A stretch of 64,000 bases of DNA from Amoebidium appalachense (GCA_963693365.1 CAVNZM010000009.1:5580001-5644000); one strand, 5' to 3'. Positions 23,658-50,289 are shown, numbered from the stretch's first letter. Notes: a model not told the origin generated them from the letters alone. Numbers and translations are program-made.

Positions 23658-25441
23658 GGGCCGTGCAACCCCGGTTAGCATAAAACCAACATACCCCCCA
23701 CACCCACCCCACCCCCCCGACGTGCAAACTACAGTTGGCATAAGACAATATCCCCCCTCCCTCCCCCTCCCCCCTCCCCCCTCCCTCCTCCCCCCTCCAC
23801 GCCCCAACCCCACCCCCACCCCCCCGGTGCAACCCCCGGTTGGCATGCCACAATATACCCCCCACCACCCCCCCTCCCCCACACCACCACCACCCACCCC
23901 CATCCCCCCTGCAAACCCCGGTTGGCCCGCCACAATAAACCCTCCTCCCCCCTACCCTTTGCCATGATCAGGATGTCCGGCAACACGTCTGCGTGCTCGA
24001 CGGCAAACATCTTGCCTGTGCGGCCAAACCCGCTCTGCACCTCGTCAGCCACCAGTAGCATGCCGTGCTGCCGGCACAGTGCCTGCAGCCCCTGCAAGTA
24101 CCCTGCAGCCCAACGTCAGCCCAGCCCAGCATACATATGTACCGCATGCCAGCAGCAGCCCCAATCCACCAAATAAAATCACTCCCACTGGCCAATACCC
24201 ACCCCTTTCCTTCCCCTTCTCACTGATACTTCAAAGCGTCTGCCCCTCTCCACACACCCTTAACCCCCGCACCCCACGTACGTTTTGGGGCCGGCACGTA
24301 TCCGCCCTCGCCCAGCACAGGCTCCAGCACTATTGCTGCGGTCTCCTGGGGCGTGGTCTGCTGCTTGAGCAGTAGCTCGGCCTGGCCCAGGCAGTAGTCC
24401 ACCATGCCGTCCTCTGCCCTAAAGTCAGCACCATGGCCCCTAGCCCCAAGACCCGGCCCAGCCACGCACCGTCCATGCCTGGGGGCAGCTGGCGGGCATA
24501 GGGGAAGGGCACCACAAAGACGCCGGGCATGAGGGGCCCAAAGCCCCCGCGGTAGATGGTCTTGCTGGTGGTCATGGCCATGGTGCCTGCCCGGCACGTC
24601 AGCACCCACATACTCTGCACCGCCCGACCCTGGCCGCGCCCGGCACGCACCCATAGTGCGGCCGTGGTATGAGCCCTGCACGACCACGATGTTCTGTCGC
24701 CCCGTGGCCTGCCTGGCCAGCTTAACGGCGGCCTCCACCGCCTCTGCGCCGCTGTTCCAGAAGAAGAACGTGTCCAGGCTGGGCCCGGGCATAACCTGCT
24801 GCAGCTCGGGTATGAGCCGCAGCATGGTCTCGTGGAAGAAGATGTTCACCTGCCCACGCCCTTAGCCCCACCCCCCCCCCCCCCCCCCTGCCCCCCCCCT
24901 CCCCGCACCCAACCAAACGCACACACGCCACACGCGCACACCTGCAGGTGCACCCACCCACACGCACACATGCCACGCGCACACACCTGCAGGTGCACCC
25001 ACATACACCCATACATGCCACACGCACACACCTGCAGGTGCATGGCCTTTGCGGCCTGGTCCTGCACGGCCCTGACGACCTTTGGGTGGCAGTGGCCCGT
25101 GTTTGTGACGCCTATGCCGGCCGTGAAGTCCAGGTAGCGCGTGCCGTCCACGCTGGTCACCCAGCTGCCCTGCGCGCTGGCCATCACCTCGTCCGTCAGC
25201 CGCCCTATGCCCGTGGCCACCTTCTGCCGCCCCAGCGCCGACAGCGCTGCCCCCACTGCACACGCCTCTGAGTCAGCACCCGCCCTGCACCTAAATAATC
25301 TATAACATATATGAACAAACTTAATAAAAAAAGCGTGGCAATAATTTCACAAAAAAAAAACAAACTTTACGTACCCGCATAGTTGCGGCAGGCAGGCAGA
25401 CGCCTCGCCAGCACCGCCTGTGTAAGCCGTTGTTGCAACAT
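22771..25441 (-). CDS. GabT-like class III aminotransferase, mitochondrial, 9 exons
   Basis: PLP-dependent transaminase of the 4-aminobutyrate/ornithine type. Exons (5' to 3'): 25441-25375, 25255-25032, 24849-24651, 24586-24470, 24413-24282, 24102-23956, 23503-23361, 23232-23094, 22937-22771. They join in frame to 444 residues, close to the usual family size. Exon 1 gives an Arg-rich, acid-free N-terminus ([20 protein letters not shown]) typical of a mitochondrial presequence. Conserved landmarks are [17 protein letters not shown] (PLP phosphate site), [23 protein letters not shown], and the Schiff-base lysine K295 in ILIMAKG. Closest by eye to GabT-like enzymes; the exact amino donor cannot be read from sequence. 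It is divergent from PSTK. Intron 6 carries a minisatellite. Confidence 0.92.
23510..23950. repeat. Poly-C minisatellite in intron 6 of the aminotransferase gene
   Basis: About six units, each with a core like GGTTGGCATAAAACAATA followed by a long C-rich run and GTGCAAC. Units are roughly 65-90 bp and differ mostly in C-run length. Confidence 0.88.
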
Positions 25442-25852
25442 TGCTTCACCGCCACCCAGCTATACCCCACACCGCTTGAGTGACACGTATACGTGAAAGT
25501 GTGTGCGTGGTCGGTGACACGTAGCCTAGTAGGGCTCCCTTTCGTAAAAAGTCGTATCGCCTACGTGCGTGTGTGAGTTTGTGAGTCACGGTGGTCGGCT
25601 CTCACCTTTGTGGCGGCCACAACTGCGCACTGACGTCATGGCTCAGCCCTGAGCCGGCCATGGCCTGGGTTGAAAACGGGACGGTGTACCTCGAGGACAA
25701 ACCCCGGCCATATAAGTGACCGTGCTGGTGTAGCCAGGAGGAGTCGCGAGGAACACAGGCGGGCCTGAAGGGAGGATGAGGCCTAGACACAGGTGGGTGG
25801 ACGCCAACCATTGTCGTGTGCGGGTGTAGAGCCCAGGGAGGGAGGCCGGGCC
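25442..25852. promoter_or_regulatory. Head-to-head promoter interval, aminotransferase / PSTK
   Basis: 411 bp separate the two divergent start codons, so the 5' UTRs and promoters of both genes must lie here. The interval is free of microsatellites, unlike nearly all other non-coding DNA around. I see no convincing TATA box. Confidence 0.6.
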
Positions 25853-27003
25853 ATGGAGGCTGGCGGCAGCTGCGTGCTTGTGCTGTGCGGCCTGCCGGGG
25901 GCCGGCAAGAGCACCCTGGCACGGCAACTGGAGGCCCAGGCACACCTGCTGGAGGGCCTGTATGTGCCCCACACAGGTGCGAGACGCGGGGAGGGGTGTG
26001 TTGGCTGTGGTGTGCGGGGTGCTGACGGCGCGCAGTGCCCAGCGTGCACGTGGTGAGCTATGACGACCATGTGGCCACCCCCACCGGCCCGGTGCCGTGG
26101 CGCCAGCAGCGTGCAGCCATTTTGCAGCACGTGGCGGGCACACTGCACACACGCACGTGCGTGCCTGGCCCCCTGAATGCCTGCCCCCCTGTCTGCACGG
26201 GCTGATCAGCCATGGGGATGCAGGGACGGTGGGTGTGTGTGCGTGGTGGACGACAACATGCACTACCGCCGTATGCGCCAACAGTGCTACAGCCTGGCCG
26301 CCCAGCGTGCGTGCACCTGCCTGGGTGGTGGGCACGTGGGTTGGGGGGGTTTGCTGAGGGGCGGCAGCAGGGCACAGCCACTACCTGCTGGTCTATGTGC
26401 GCTGTGACGTGGGCCTGGCCGTGGCAAGGGACAGCCTGCGGCCCAGCCCTGTGGGTGCGGCCACAATCCAGAAGATAGCGACCCAGCTGGAGGCCCCAAG
26501 CAGCAACGGGCCACGGGCCGACCACAGTGCCCTGTGCCTGGAGGCAGCCCTGCCCGTGCAGGAAATCCTGCTGAGGTGCCTGCCTGGGGGGGGGGGGGGG
26601 AGGGAAAGAAATGGACTGTTCGGCTGACTGGAAAGGCAGGGTGGTGGAGGCAGTGAGGGCAGTGTGCAGAGGTGCCCCTCTGGCGCCCAACCCACAGGCC
26701 GGGGGCAGTGGCGGGGCAGACAGGCAGGGGCCACTGCACGGGCTGGACGTGGCCCTGCGGCAGCACGTGGCCAGGCGGCTAGCCGTGGTCAGGGCCAGCC
26801 AGCCAACACCAGAACCCAGAGAGGTGGCTGACGTGGCTGCAGCCCTCAACAGCGTCAGGCTGCGCCTGCTGGCTGAGGCACGACACACAGGCACAGTGCC
26901 AAGCAGTGAGCACATAGACACAGCCATGCATAGCGCCCTCACAGAGGGGGCAAGGCACGTGCACGGGTACCTGCAGGGCAGTGTGCCAGCAGCAAGAACT
27001 TGA
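25853..27003 (+). CDS. PSTK: O-phosphoseryl-tRNA(Sec) kinase, 5 exons
   Basis: Phosphorylates Ser-tRNA(Sec) so that SepSecS can make selenocysteinyl-tRNA. Exons 25853-25976, 26036-26156, 26224-26306, 26371-26575 and 26640-27003 join in frame to 298 residues, somewhat shorter than animal PSTK. The P-loop is GLPGAGKST (residues 13-21). Further family landmarks are VVSYDDHV, VVDDNMHYRRMRQQ, SHYLLVYVRCDVGLAVARD and the TIQKIATQLEAP segment. Introns are only 59-67 bp, unlike the huge introns of the neighbours. The exon 5 acceptor (26639) was chosen because it keeps frame and continues a helix; a nearby alternative exists at about 26670. Its presence predicts that the organism makes selenoproteins. 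Confidence 0.92.
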
Positions 27004-27188
27004 CCCTCGATGGACACTCTCAAATACACACAGCCCAGGTGGCCGTGGACCCACTAAGTTTATTTGCCATAAAGGGAAACACAGTATATTTGCCATGAAT
27101 GAAAATATAGCCGACCTGCATGCCCCCCCCGGGCTGCAACCGGCCACAACCCCCCTGTGTCATTCGAAAAAGTCAACCCCCCTGCCCC

Positions 27189-27219
<31 letters not shown>

Positions 27220-27337
27220 AAAAAAAACGGATGAAAAACAAAACAAGAACCAAAAATCAGACCACTCCAGAACTTGCAGTCAGCGGTCAGGCACCCTTGT
27301 TCAGCTTCTCCTGCAAAATCCTGCAACCACCAAGTCA

Positions 27338-27343
27338 TTTATT
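27338..27343 (-). terminator. Candidate polyadenylation signal for thioredoxin
   Basis: AATAAA on the minus strand 54 bp beyond the thioredoxin stop codon, just before a C tract of about 30 nt. Confidence 0.5.
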
Positions 27344-27379
<36 letters not shown>

Positions 27380-27396
27380 CCCTCCTTTTGGGCAAC

Positions 27397-28884
27397 CTAC
27401 TTCTGCTGGGCCGGCAGCTTCATGACCTTGTCGACAAAGTTGGCCACAAAGGCCTTGTCCCGTGCGCCGCTAAACTGGTCCACTATCTTGCCCTTGTGGT
27501 ACGCCAGCACCAGCGGGATGGACGACACCTGCACCTTGCTCAGCACCGGCCCCCCCCCCCCCCTTCCACCCCTACCTTGTGCTGCTGGGAGAGCACGGGG
27601 TTCTGGTCCACGTCCACCTTGGCCAGCAGCACCTCCCCCTGCGTGGCCTCCACCACCCGCTCGAGGATGGGCCCCAGCAGCCGGCACGGCCCACACCAGC
27701 TGTGCCCGGCCAGCCGTCAGCACCAAGCAGGCAGGTGTGTGCACCAGGGTGTGTATGTGTGTGTGTGTGTGTGTGTGTCTGTGCTGGTGGGTGGTGGTGG
27801 CAGTAGTGTGAAGGCTTGGGGAAACGCAGGAGTGTGTGATTGGTTGGGCAATTTGGAAGTGGATGGAAGGAGGGGAAGGGCGGGGGACATACTCTGCATA
27901 AAAGTCCACTATGACGGGCTTGTCGGCCTGCAACCCTCACCGTCAGTTGATGTGCCCGGCGCCTAATACAGTATCACATACATAAAAAGGCCTATACAGA
28001 ACAGCACACATAAACAGGCCTACACACAACAGAATATATAAACAGGTCAATGAATAGCAGCTTATACAAAAAGGCCTACAGACAACATCATATATAAACA
28101 GGGGTGCCAAGGCAAGACACTGAAGTGCAGCAGTGAGGGGTTTCTGGGGAGTGACAACAACCAAACAGGGGGGGAGGGGGTGGGTGGGTGGGTGGAGGGG
28201 GGGCGGCGGCGGCGGCAGCTGGGGGAGGGGGGACTGCGGGCTTAACAAAAATACGAAAGAATCATAAGAAGTGTGTGCATGGCCGCAAGGAGCGGAAAGG
28301 GGGAGGGAGAGGAACTTGGAATGGGATAGGCTGAGCCGGGCAGGCTGGCTCTGTGCTGCCTGAGCTAACAGCACTGCCAGGCACGCCCTTGCTGATGGCA
28401 CCGACTCTACGTTGTACTGTCCTAGCGGTTTCATATATGGAGTTTGCTTTAAAGCCTTCCGGGCTGTGTATTTTGAAAGCAAAGAAGACCAGGCAGTGTG
28501 CGTGTGTGCTATGCGCAAGTGCCTCCCGGCCTGTGCGTGCAGTACACTTGCATAGACACAGGATCTCACTCACCCTCTGTCTCCCTGTGTGTGCGTGCGA
28601 CTGCGAACACACAAAATCTCTCTGTGTGCGTGGCTGCGAACACACAAGATCTCTCTGTTTATGTCTGTGGCTGCGTGAGAGCACAAGACACCTGTGCGTG
28701 TGGCTGCAAGCCCCCCCCTCTCTCTCTCTCTGTGTGTGTGTGCACGCACCTCCAGGACCTGGGCCTTGAACCCCGCCTCGTCCACGTCCACACTGCTCTT
28801 GCTCGCCAGCCCGCGCACGGCTGCCACGCCCAACCTGCTGCTGCTGTGGGCGGCCAGCGTGCTGCGCAGAACCAAAAGAGCCAT
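27397..28884 (-). CDS. TXN2: Mitochondrial thioredoxin, 4 exons
   Basis: A dithiol oxidoreductase. Exons 28884-28750, 27927-27893, 27699-27576 and 27534-27397 join in frame to 143 residues. Exon 1 (45 residues) is a typical mitochondrial presequence with Arg/Ser and no early acids, containing RGLASKSSV near its likely cleavage region. The active site is W58-CGPC with Cys59 and Cys62, and the cis-proline is P105 in SSIPLV. Length matches the family. It is convergent with PSTK (393 bp between stops). Intron 1 (about 820 bp) has GT/CT-rich and G-rich repeats; intron 3 is short and consists largely of a C/G homopolymer. Mitochondrial location is inferred from the leader. Confidence 0.95.
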
Positions 28885-30069
28885 GATGCCTTTGTGTGTG
28901 AGAGCAGGTAAAGGGTGTGTCTGGTGTGTGTGTATCTGTGTGGTCTGACGCAGTGCCGCGTCGACCTTTCTTGACTCTCAGTTCGGCCACGTCATGCCAC
29001 GCCCCCGATCGCATGATCGTGTGGAGCATTGCGATCGCGATTGCAAAATAAGAGTCATTTAGGAAATCCCCACGTTGGGAGCATAAGATGGACGAGCGGA
29101 TCCGGATGATCTGCCCCAGCTCGGCCGGGCCATACACGCCTACCTACACATGTAAGGGATAAGCCATACACGTCAACCTTTGACCAACCTTCGACCGAAT
29201 ACTATAGTAATGAATTCGACACGAGCGGCTGTGCTCCCACCGTCTCCCAAAATATATACCGTGTAAACCGAAAATGATCCGTGCAAGTGTGCCCATGTCG
29301 GCGGCAGGGGAGGAGGGTTTGCTGTGTAACTTAGTGATTGTTTCCCGTGCACGTGTGGTTGGATATGTTGCTCAGTGAGCCTCATGCATTCTGGCGGGGA
29401 ATCATACCGCTCAGCGTTAGCTCATTGTATACGTAGTAGACGGTGGTGCCCCTACAGGCCTACAGGTCTCAGCCATGCATGGAGCCAGACACCACAATAG
29501 CGCGCGTGCGCACACACCCTCCCACCTCACAATTTTTGTTTCACCATATGGATCAACTACGTACCAGCCCTCAGCACTAGCACAATTTGTGAGCTGCAGC
29601 CCACTCACAAGTTTTTTTGCGCGGCTAACACACACCACGACCACCACCACCGGTGTGGGGCTCTTGGTATCGCGTTTCTCTCAAGTCTTCGATGGGCTAC
29701 TTTGTGGCCAATACCTGTCGATATATGAATTGCAGCGGCACCATAGTGGTTTGTATTTCATAACAGCTTTGTACATTATGTATGCTGGTGTTAATGGTTG
29801 ACATCAGGGGGTCCTATTCTGCATGCAAGATTGAATACATGCATGGGCATGTTTTTGCATATCATGGGCTAGAGGACACCTGGGGTGCCTATTTAGGCCG
29901 GAGGTAGCGTCCCCACCAGTGCCATGAATTTAATTCCACGGGGAGATATTTTGGGCCTGGTGTGGCTGCAGACCAGCTGCAGGGGGCCACGTGCCAGCAC
30001 GTGCACAGGGCACTGACTGGGCAGGCAGACAGACATACGGGCATATTCAGAAGAGGCGTGTGGCTGGGC
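28885..30069. other. Intergenic interval without recognised gene
   Basis: Lies between the thioredoxin start and the NDR stop. It holds modest open stretches on both strands (for example 29137-28960 on the minus strand and 29475-29801 on the plus), but I found no domain or splice context supporting a gene. It should include the thioredoxin promoter and NDR 3' UTR. Confidence 0.4.
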
Positions 30070-37530
<7,461 letters not shown>

Positions 37531-38159
37531 GCTGTCTTGCCGCCCACCGGGCCCACGGCACCAGCACGCAGCAGCTACCTCACGCTATGTTGCAGCCTGT
37601 GGCACGGCCAGGCACCCAGCAGCCTGTGACCTCTGTCCTTGAAAACTCCTCCAAGGGCACACACTGTGTGTTGGCTGCGGCAGCTAAGTGTTGGATAGCT
37701 CAAACAGCTGCATGCGCAACGGCAAAGACTGGCAGCAATCCTCCGAGACACAAAGAGGGGTCCAATGCTGATGGATGACATATTTGCAAACAGTCAAAAT
37801 CGCTATTTCACTGCAAGCACAGTAAATTGCACCACCATTATTAGCTAATAATAGTAGCAATATAATACTAATGAGCTTTTGCTGTGGCTTTGCAATAAAG
37901 CCCAGTCACCTGGTCATGGCCTAGACCCTAGGGGTAACATTAACAAAAAAAACCAGGTAAACGAAAAACCAGGGGTTCGATTTAGGGAGTCATCTAGCCC
38001 CGTTCCTGACACACAAAAAAAGCTTTGCCCAGCGAGATCTCGGCGCACCCAGTCAGCAGTATTCCAGCAACAGGAGAGACATTACATACAGCCGTGCACA
38101 CAGGCACAGCCACACCAGAACACACACAGGGTACTTGCGCGCACAGCAGACACGCAGCC
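37531..38159. promoter_or_regulatory. Head-to-head promoter interval, NDR / VAP
   Basis: 629 bp between divergent start codons. It is largely free of the microsatellites that fill the introns, and contains an AT-rich patch at about 37770-37900. No specific promoter element is assigned. Confidence 0.5.
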
Positions 38160-45128
<6,969 letters not shown>

Positions 45129-46339
45129 GGCGGCCCAGCCCTACAGGCGCAGGCTGTGGGCTGCCGTGTCTGCCGTGTGCTCTGGTCTGCCTGCCCGCGC
45201 TATGACTGGCTCCTTGCTGTGTGTATGCACTGTTGACGGTCGCCGATGGCTGTGTGGAATTGCCAGCATGCACGTGTGTATGCAGCCTACACACACGTGC
45301 CGGTCAAGGAAATATAAGCCCCACCGGTATGAATGATGACACAACGGCAATACACGTGGGGTCCTCGCCAGCCACAAGGACTCGGTCCTGCCGGCTGCAG
45401 GCAAGGTTTACATCCCTACAAGGAGGCCTTGAGGTGTGTTTCTGTTTGTGTGCACTGCCTAGAGCTGTGTTTTCTGTTTGCGTGCACCGCCTAGAGGTGC
45501 GTCCTCTGTTTGTGTGCACCGCCGAATCGGCCAGTTACCTTGGTTGCGCTCATAGAGGGAGGGATGTTGCTTCGCGATCGGTTGCTCTGGGTTGTGCGTG
45601 TAAGCAACACTGCTGGGCTAACATTCGTATGCACCGCTATTAGGTCTGTACCAAGGCGGCGGGAAGTGATGCTAGCCTTTGTGCCGGCACCTGGCCACAG
45701 CCGTGCATGCTTCCCGAGGTTAACCTCAGCCCTAGGCACTGATGTATAACGCAGGTTTGGCCTGAGGATGCGTGCTGATTCATGCAGCCGCGGGAAGCAC
45801 GGGGCTGGGGCGGTTTTGGCGCCAATATTCGCCAACAGCCAATCAAAATGGATGAGCCGGCCCGGGGCGGCAGGCCCCACTTCTACTCACCAAGGCCTCC
45901 TAAATAGCGGTACTCACTCTTCACCTGCTTCACACTCGAGAACTCGAGGGCCTGAACGCTACCCCAGTAAGGCGCCCAGCTTTGCAGTTCCGTAACTTGC
46001 GCCTATGCATACGTGGGAGCTTCCCATGCAGGCATAGATGCATTGTGTGCCTGCTATTTTGTGTTTGTGCCAGTGTGTGTGCACAGGTGTGCTTGAGAAT
46101 CAATCATGGCGCCGGCGTCCCAAAAACACAAGGTGTGTGCAAGTGCCACGTCTGTGCACACTCCTTGGGTGATTCAGTGCGTGTAGCAACACACACACAC
46201 CGACAGCACACGGCTAAGGACAACATTTATAATTGTTCTATTGCCTTACAACTGTAGGGCCGGCCTGCATAGCAAGGCAACAGGTGCTGGGAGGTTACGG
46301 CATGTAGCAGTGCTGTGAGTTCGTGCAAGTGTGCGTGGC
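45129..46339. other. Interval between FAAP24 and eIF3h
   Basis: Contains three tandem units of about 34 bp at 45430-45530 (core CTGTTTGTGTGCACCGCCTA), with a diverged fourth element near 45620-45650. No gene is recognised; it should include the FAAP24 promoter. Confidence 0.5.
45816..45843. promoter_or_regulatory. E2F-like palindrome next to a CCAAT box
   Basis: TTGGCGCCAA at 45816-45825 is a perfect 10-bp palindrome resembling an E2F/DP site, and CCAAT follows at 45839-45843. It lies about 690 bp upstream of the FAAP24 start, and its role is inference. Confidence 0.3.
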
Positions 46340-46345
46340 TTTATT
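46340..46345 (-). terminator. EIF3H: Candidate polyadenylation signal for eIF3h
   Basis: AATAAA on the minus strand, 115 bp past the eIF3h stop codon. Confidence 0.5.
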
Positions 46346-46460
46346 GCCTGCTGATATATCTAACCCTCATTCTTCCAATACACGGCCAAACTATGACTAC
46401 ATAACAGGGTGTGGCGTGTGCCTACGTGCATGTGCCCTTGTCTAACTAGGTGCTCTGACT

Positions 46461-47014
46461 CTACAGCTTGCGCTTCTGGATGCTCTGGACCAAGAACATC
46501 TTGCTAGTGGCCACGTTAGCAAACTCGTTGACCTGGCGGCAGTAGTTGGCCATCTGGTTGGTGACCAGCAGCGTGTCCAGACGGCTGGGGGCGGGGACGG
46601 GCTTGAACAGGGGGTTGTCCTTGAGGTCGTCATCATTGAGGGGCTCCTGGCCCATGGCCCGCCTCTTCTCGTTCTCGGCTTGCTGTGGGCCAGTGTCAGA
46701 CCACACACCACAAGAGAAAACACAAGAACACACATGCAACCCCCCCTTAAAACACACACACAAGCACATACCCCTTTAGTTTAAAACCCCTCGCATAACC
46801 CGATAGGTTAAAAACACACACGCCACAACCCCCGCCCTTCCTCCCCCTTCCCACACACGCACAGACCCCCCCCCCCCCAACACACACACACAAGCCACAC
46901 CCGTTCACCCACCACCTGCAAGACCATCCACCCACCAACTTCCACAGCCCCCCCTCCCCCCCCCAACACACACACACAAACCCACATCCACCCTCCCCCA
47001 CCGCCGTCCATACA

Positions 47015-47077
<63 letters not shown>

Positions 47078-49441
47078 TGCGCTGCATGAACTGGGCCTGC
47101 TGCTGCTGCTGGCGGGCCACGCTGCGCAGATAGAACTGGTACTTGCTCTGCTCGCTGCCCAGCTCCTCCCCACACTCGATCAAGAACTCCAAATTCTTCT
47201 CCAGATACGGGTTAACCGTCAGGTCCAGCCGGTCGTAGCTGTCCCCCTGCACACCACCACACAACACCCAGTCAGCCTGGGCCCCAACAACTACCCCCCC
47301 GCCCCCCCCACACACACACACCCTCACGTGTACACACCATGAGGCTGGGCTGGTCGATCTCCCACAGCAGTGTCTGCAGCAGTGCGCCGTTATGCACCAC
47401 GATGGGCAGCTCCTGAAACACCTGGTCGTGCGTCAGCCGGTGCGCCTTGAGGCTGCAATGTGTGTCAGTCACTGTCACAGGGTGCATAGCAGCACACATG
47501 GTTGCAGGCCCAAGTGGCTCCACAACAGGGGGGGTGCACACATCCGGGCACAAAGACGCCCAAGTAAAAACACCACGCCACAAGAGTCCAAGCACATCTC
47601 AGCATTCGGTTCACCTGAATCAACATGCCCCCCCCCCCCCCCCCCCCTCTGTCCTGCCGACACACACAAGCCCCCCCCCCCCCCCCCCCACACAAAAAAA
47701 AAAACACACACACACACACACACGCACCACCCCCACCACCACACACACCCACACCATGGGCACGCACCTCTCTGGGTTGAATCCATCCTGGGCCTTGTAG
47801 AGGTCGAAGAAGGTCTTTGTCATGCGGAAGGCTCTGAGGGAAAGCACACCCTGGGCTGACCGGTGGGGGTCTGTGGCCTGCAGTCAGCACACAACTAGAA
47901 AAAGGCACACAGCTGGCCCCTGGCACACACAGAAATCTGCCCGGTTAACAGTCCCATATGGCCAACACGCATATGCACTACGTTCAAACACACAGGCACA
48001 CGCACACAGACACCACACAATGTCTAAGTATCAGTCCAAAATGCACACACTCCCCCTTGCAACACCCTATCACACACCAAACTACTATAACTTTCCTACA
48101 TGAATCCACATGAGAACTACTCCCCCCCCCCCCCCCCCCCCCCCAAAAAAAAACACTGACACACACACACACGCACGCGCGCACACACACACACCCTCGT
48201 GCACCCGCCATGTACGTCACACCAAGCACGCACCGTAGACAATGAGCACGGCCTTCTCGATGTTCTCCTGGTAGTTGAACTGCGTCTCGATCATGCTCTC
48301 GTCCAGAAACGACCCCAGATATGTGCTCTTGTACCAGCCCACCGTATTGTTGTCCACGTTCACATCACGCAGACTCTTCATCATTTCAATCTGGTACTCA
48401 GCACCTGTACCCCCATCCAGGTCAGCCCCTAGCCCCCACACAAACGCCCAGATTGGGCAAGTGAACACACTTGGGGAGGGGGGGGGAGGAGGGGAGGCAC
48501 AAGGTCCACACACACACACACACACACACACACACCAAGACCGAGCCATAACCGAGGTGGCACGATAACTGTGACAGACCGCCAGCACACAGACCCACAG
48601 ACTGAATAAATGCTGCCATCAGGCCCCTTGCACAGCCCCTCCTCATTTGCCCTCCCAAGCCACACCCAACCAGACAGCGGCCATTCACAGTGGGCAGGCT
48701 GCACACTGGCCGTCTCTGCCCTCCCCCCCCGCCCCCTCCACCCTCCCCCCCCAAACACACCACCACCACCACCACCCCCACCACCAGCACACACACCCTC
48801 CTCTTACCCTCCTGGTCGTCCTCGTCCTCCCCCCCCTGCTAGGGAATGGGAAGCAGTTTGTGATCTCCAGCCTGTTCTCCACGTCCAGCCCAAGCAGCTG
48901 CCCCGTCACTAGCTCGGGCAGACTCTCACGGCAGTGCTTGAGGATCTTGAGCACGGCCTAAAGTGCACGTGAGCAAATAGGGCACACAGAGGCTCATGCA
49001 GGTGGGTGGTGTCTCGGGTGTGTGTGTACGTGTTGGTGTGTTTATTTTTTTTTGTGTGTGTGTGCGTGTGTGTGCATGTGCGCGAATGCGGGTGTGTATG
49101 CGTGATTATCTGTGTTTGTGAGAGTGGATTGGCGCGTGTAGGAGTGTTTGTGCCAGCATATGTTGTGTTTGTTCATGCATGTGCGCACTTGCGTAAACTC
49201 TTGTGTAAACGTGCGTGCAGGTATGCGGACGTCTTCGACGTGCATTTACACAGTGCTAGGTGGTAATGTGTCTGTGTGTCTGTGTGTGTGCTGTGTGTGT
49301 GTGTGTAGTGTGTGTGTGTGTGTGGGGGGTGTCTGTGTGTGTGTGTGTGGTGTGTGTATGTGTGTGTGTGGTGTGTGTGTGTGGTGTGTGTTTGTGCGTG
49401 CAGAGTGAGCGCGTGGTATGTGGGCGCGCGTGTGCGTGTGT

Positions 49442-49500
<59 letters not shown>

Positions 49501-50289
49501 CACGCACATACGTGTGCAGATTTGTGTCTGCAAGTGCATTTGTATGTTCGTTGAAGTATGTGTATAGCCGTGTGGGTGACAGTGTACGGGAGGTCGGCGT
49601 GCCTGAGTTTGTGCAAGGTAAGGTGCACTCTCACACGAATGTAGTGTTATATTGCACTTTTGGATGGGCGTGTGTCTCAAGTGGTTTAAAGCAAAAAATA
49701 CTGGCAAAATCTGAACGTGTTTGATGTTTGCAGTGTGCATGCTGATGTGTGGCCGCTAAGTGAGAAGTGCGGCCCAAGGTGTGTGCTTGGGCCGTGTATG
49801 GGCTATAAGTATGTGTGTATGCAGAAAGACGTATATTATGTGTGCCTTGTGCCTGTGTGGACGTGGTCAGGCAACCGCAGGCCAAAGAAAGATGCTGACC
49901 TCAAAAGCAAGCGCTTGAACGAGTGCATGAATGCACGCATGCAGGCGTACATTCGTAAGTGCGTTTTTTGTATCTTTTTGTGTGTGTGTGCGGTGTTTGG
50001 GTGTGCGTGTGCGTGTGCGTACGCGTGCGTGCGTGTGCGTCTGGCTGTGTGTGTGTGTGTGTGTGTGCGGTGTGCACAACCATGCCTGAGTGTACTCATG
50101 TCGGTGTGTGTGTGTGTGCGTAAGTGTATGTATGTGTGCGTGTGCGTGCGTGCGTGCGGGTGGAGACGTGTGTGTTTGTTTCTTGTGTGTGAGTGCACGC
50201 ACCAAGCCGTCCATCTGCACGACCTCCAGGGGGGCCTGGTTGAGGTCTGACAGCTGCTGCTGCGGTCGGCGGCGGTCGCGGCGGTCCAT
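46461..50289 (-). CDS. EIF3H: Translation initiation factor eIF3 subunit h, 7 exons
   Basis: MPN-domain subunit of the eIF3 scaffold. Exons 50289-50203, 48957-48808, 48404-48234, 47870-47768, 47452-47338, 47246-47076 and 46682-46461. The MPN part has [34 protein letters not shown] and [12 protein letters not shown]; like other eIF3h it lacks the JAMM metalloprotease residues. The C-terminal half has [19 protein letters not shown], the Gln-rich [14 protein letters not shown] and [14 protein letters not shown]. Exon 2 contains G8 (sense) at 48831-48838. One more G would continue into an acidic EDEDDQE segment and a canonical GTAAG donor, as the family predicts; as written, exon 2 is 1 nt short and the frame breaks. 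With the correction the protein would be 339 residues (human 352). Confidence 0.93.
49260..49500. repeat. GT-rich microsatellite in eIF3h intron 1
   Basis: GT repeats with GGTGTG interruptions, ending in a pure (GT)n at about 49448-49499. Confidence 0.92.

Noticed and set aside
28960-29137. Minus-strand open stretch upstream of thioredoxin
   Set aside because: No recognisable domain, no convincing splice sites, and thioredoxin exon 1 already has a proper start and presequence.
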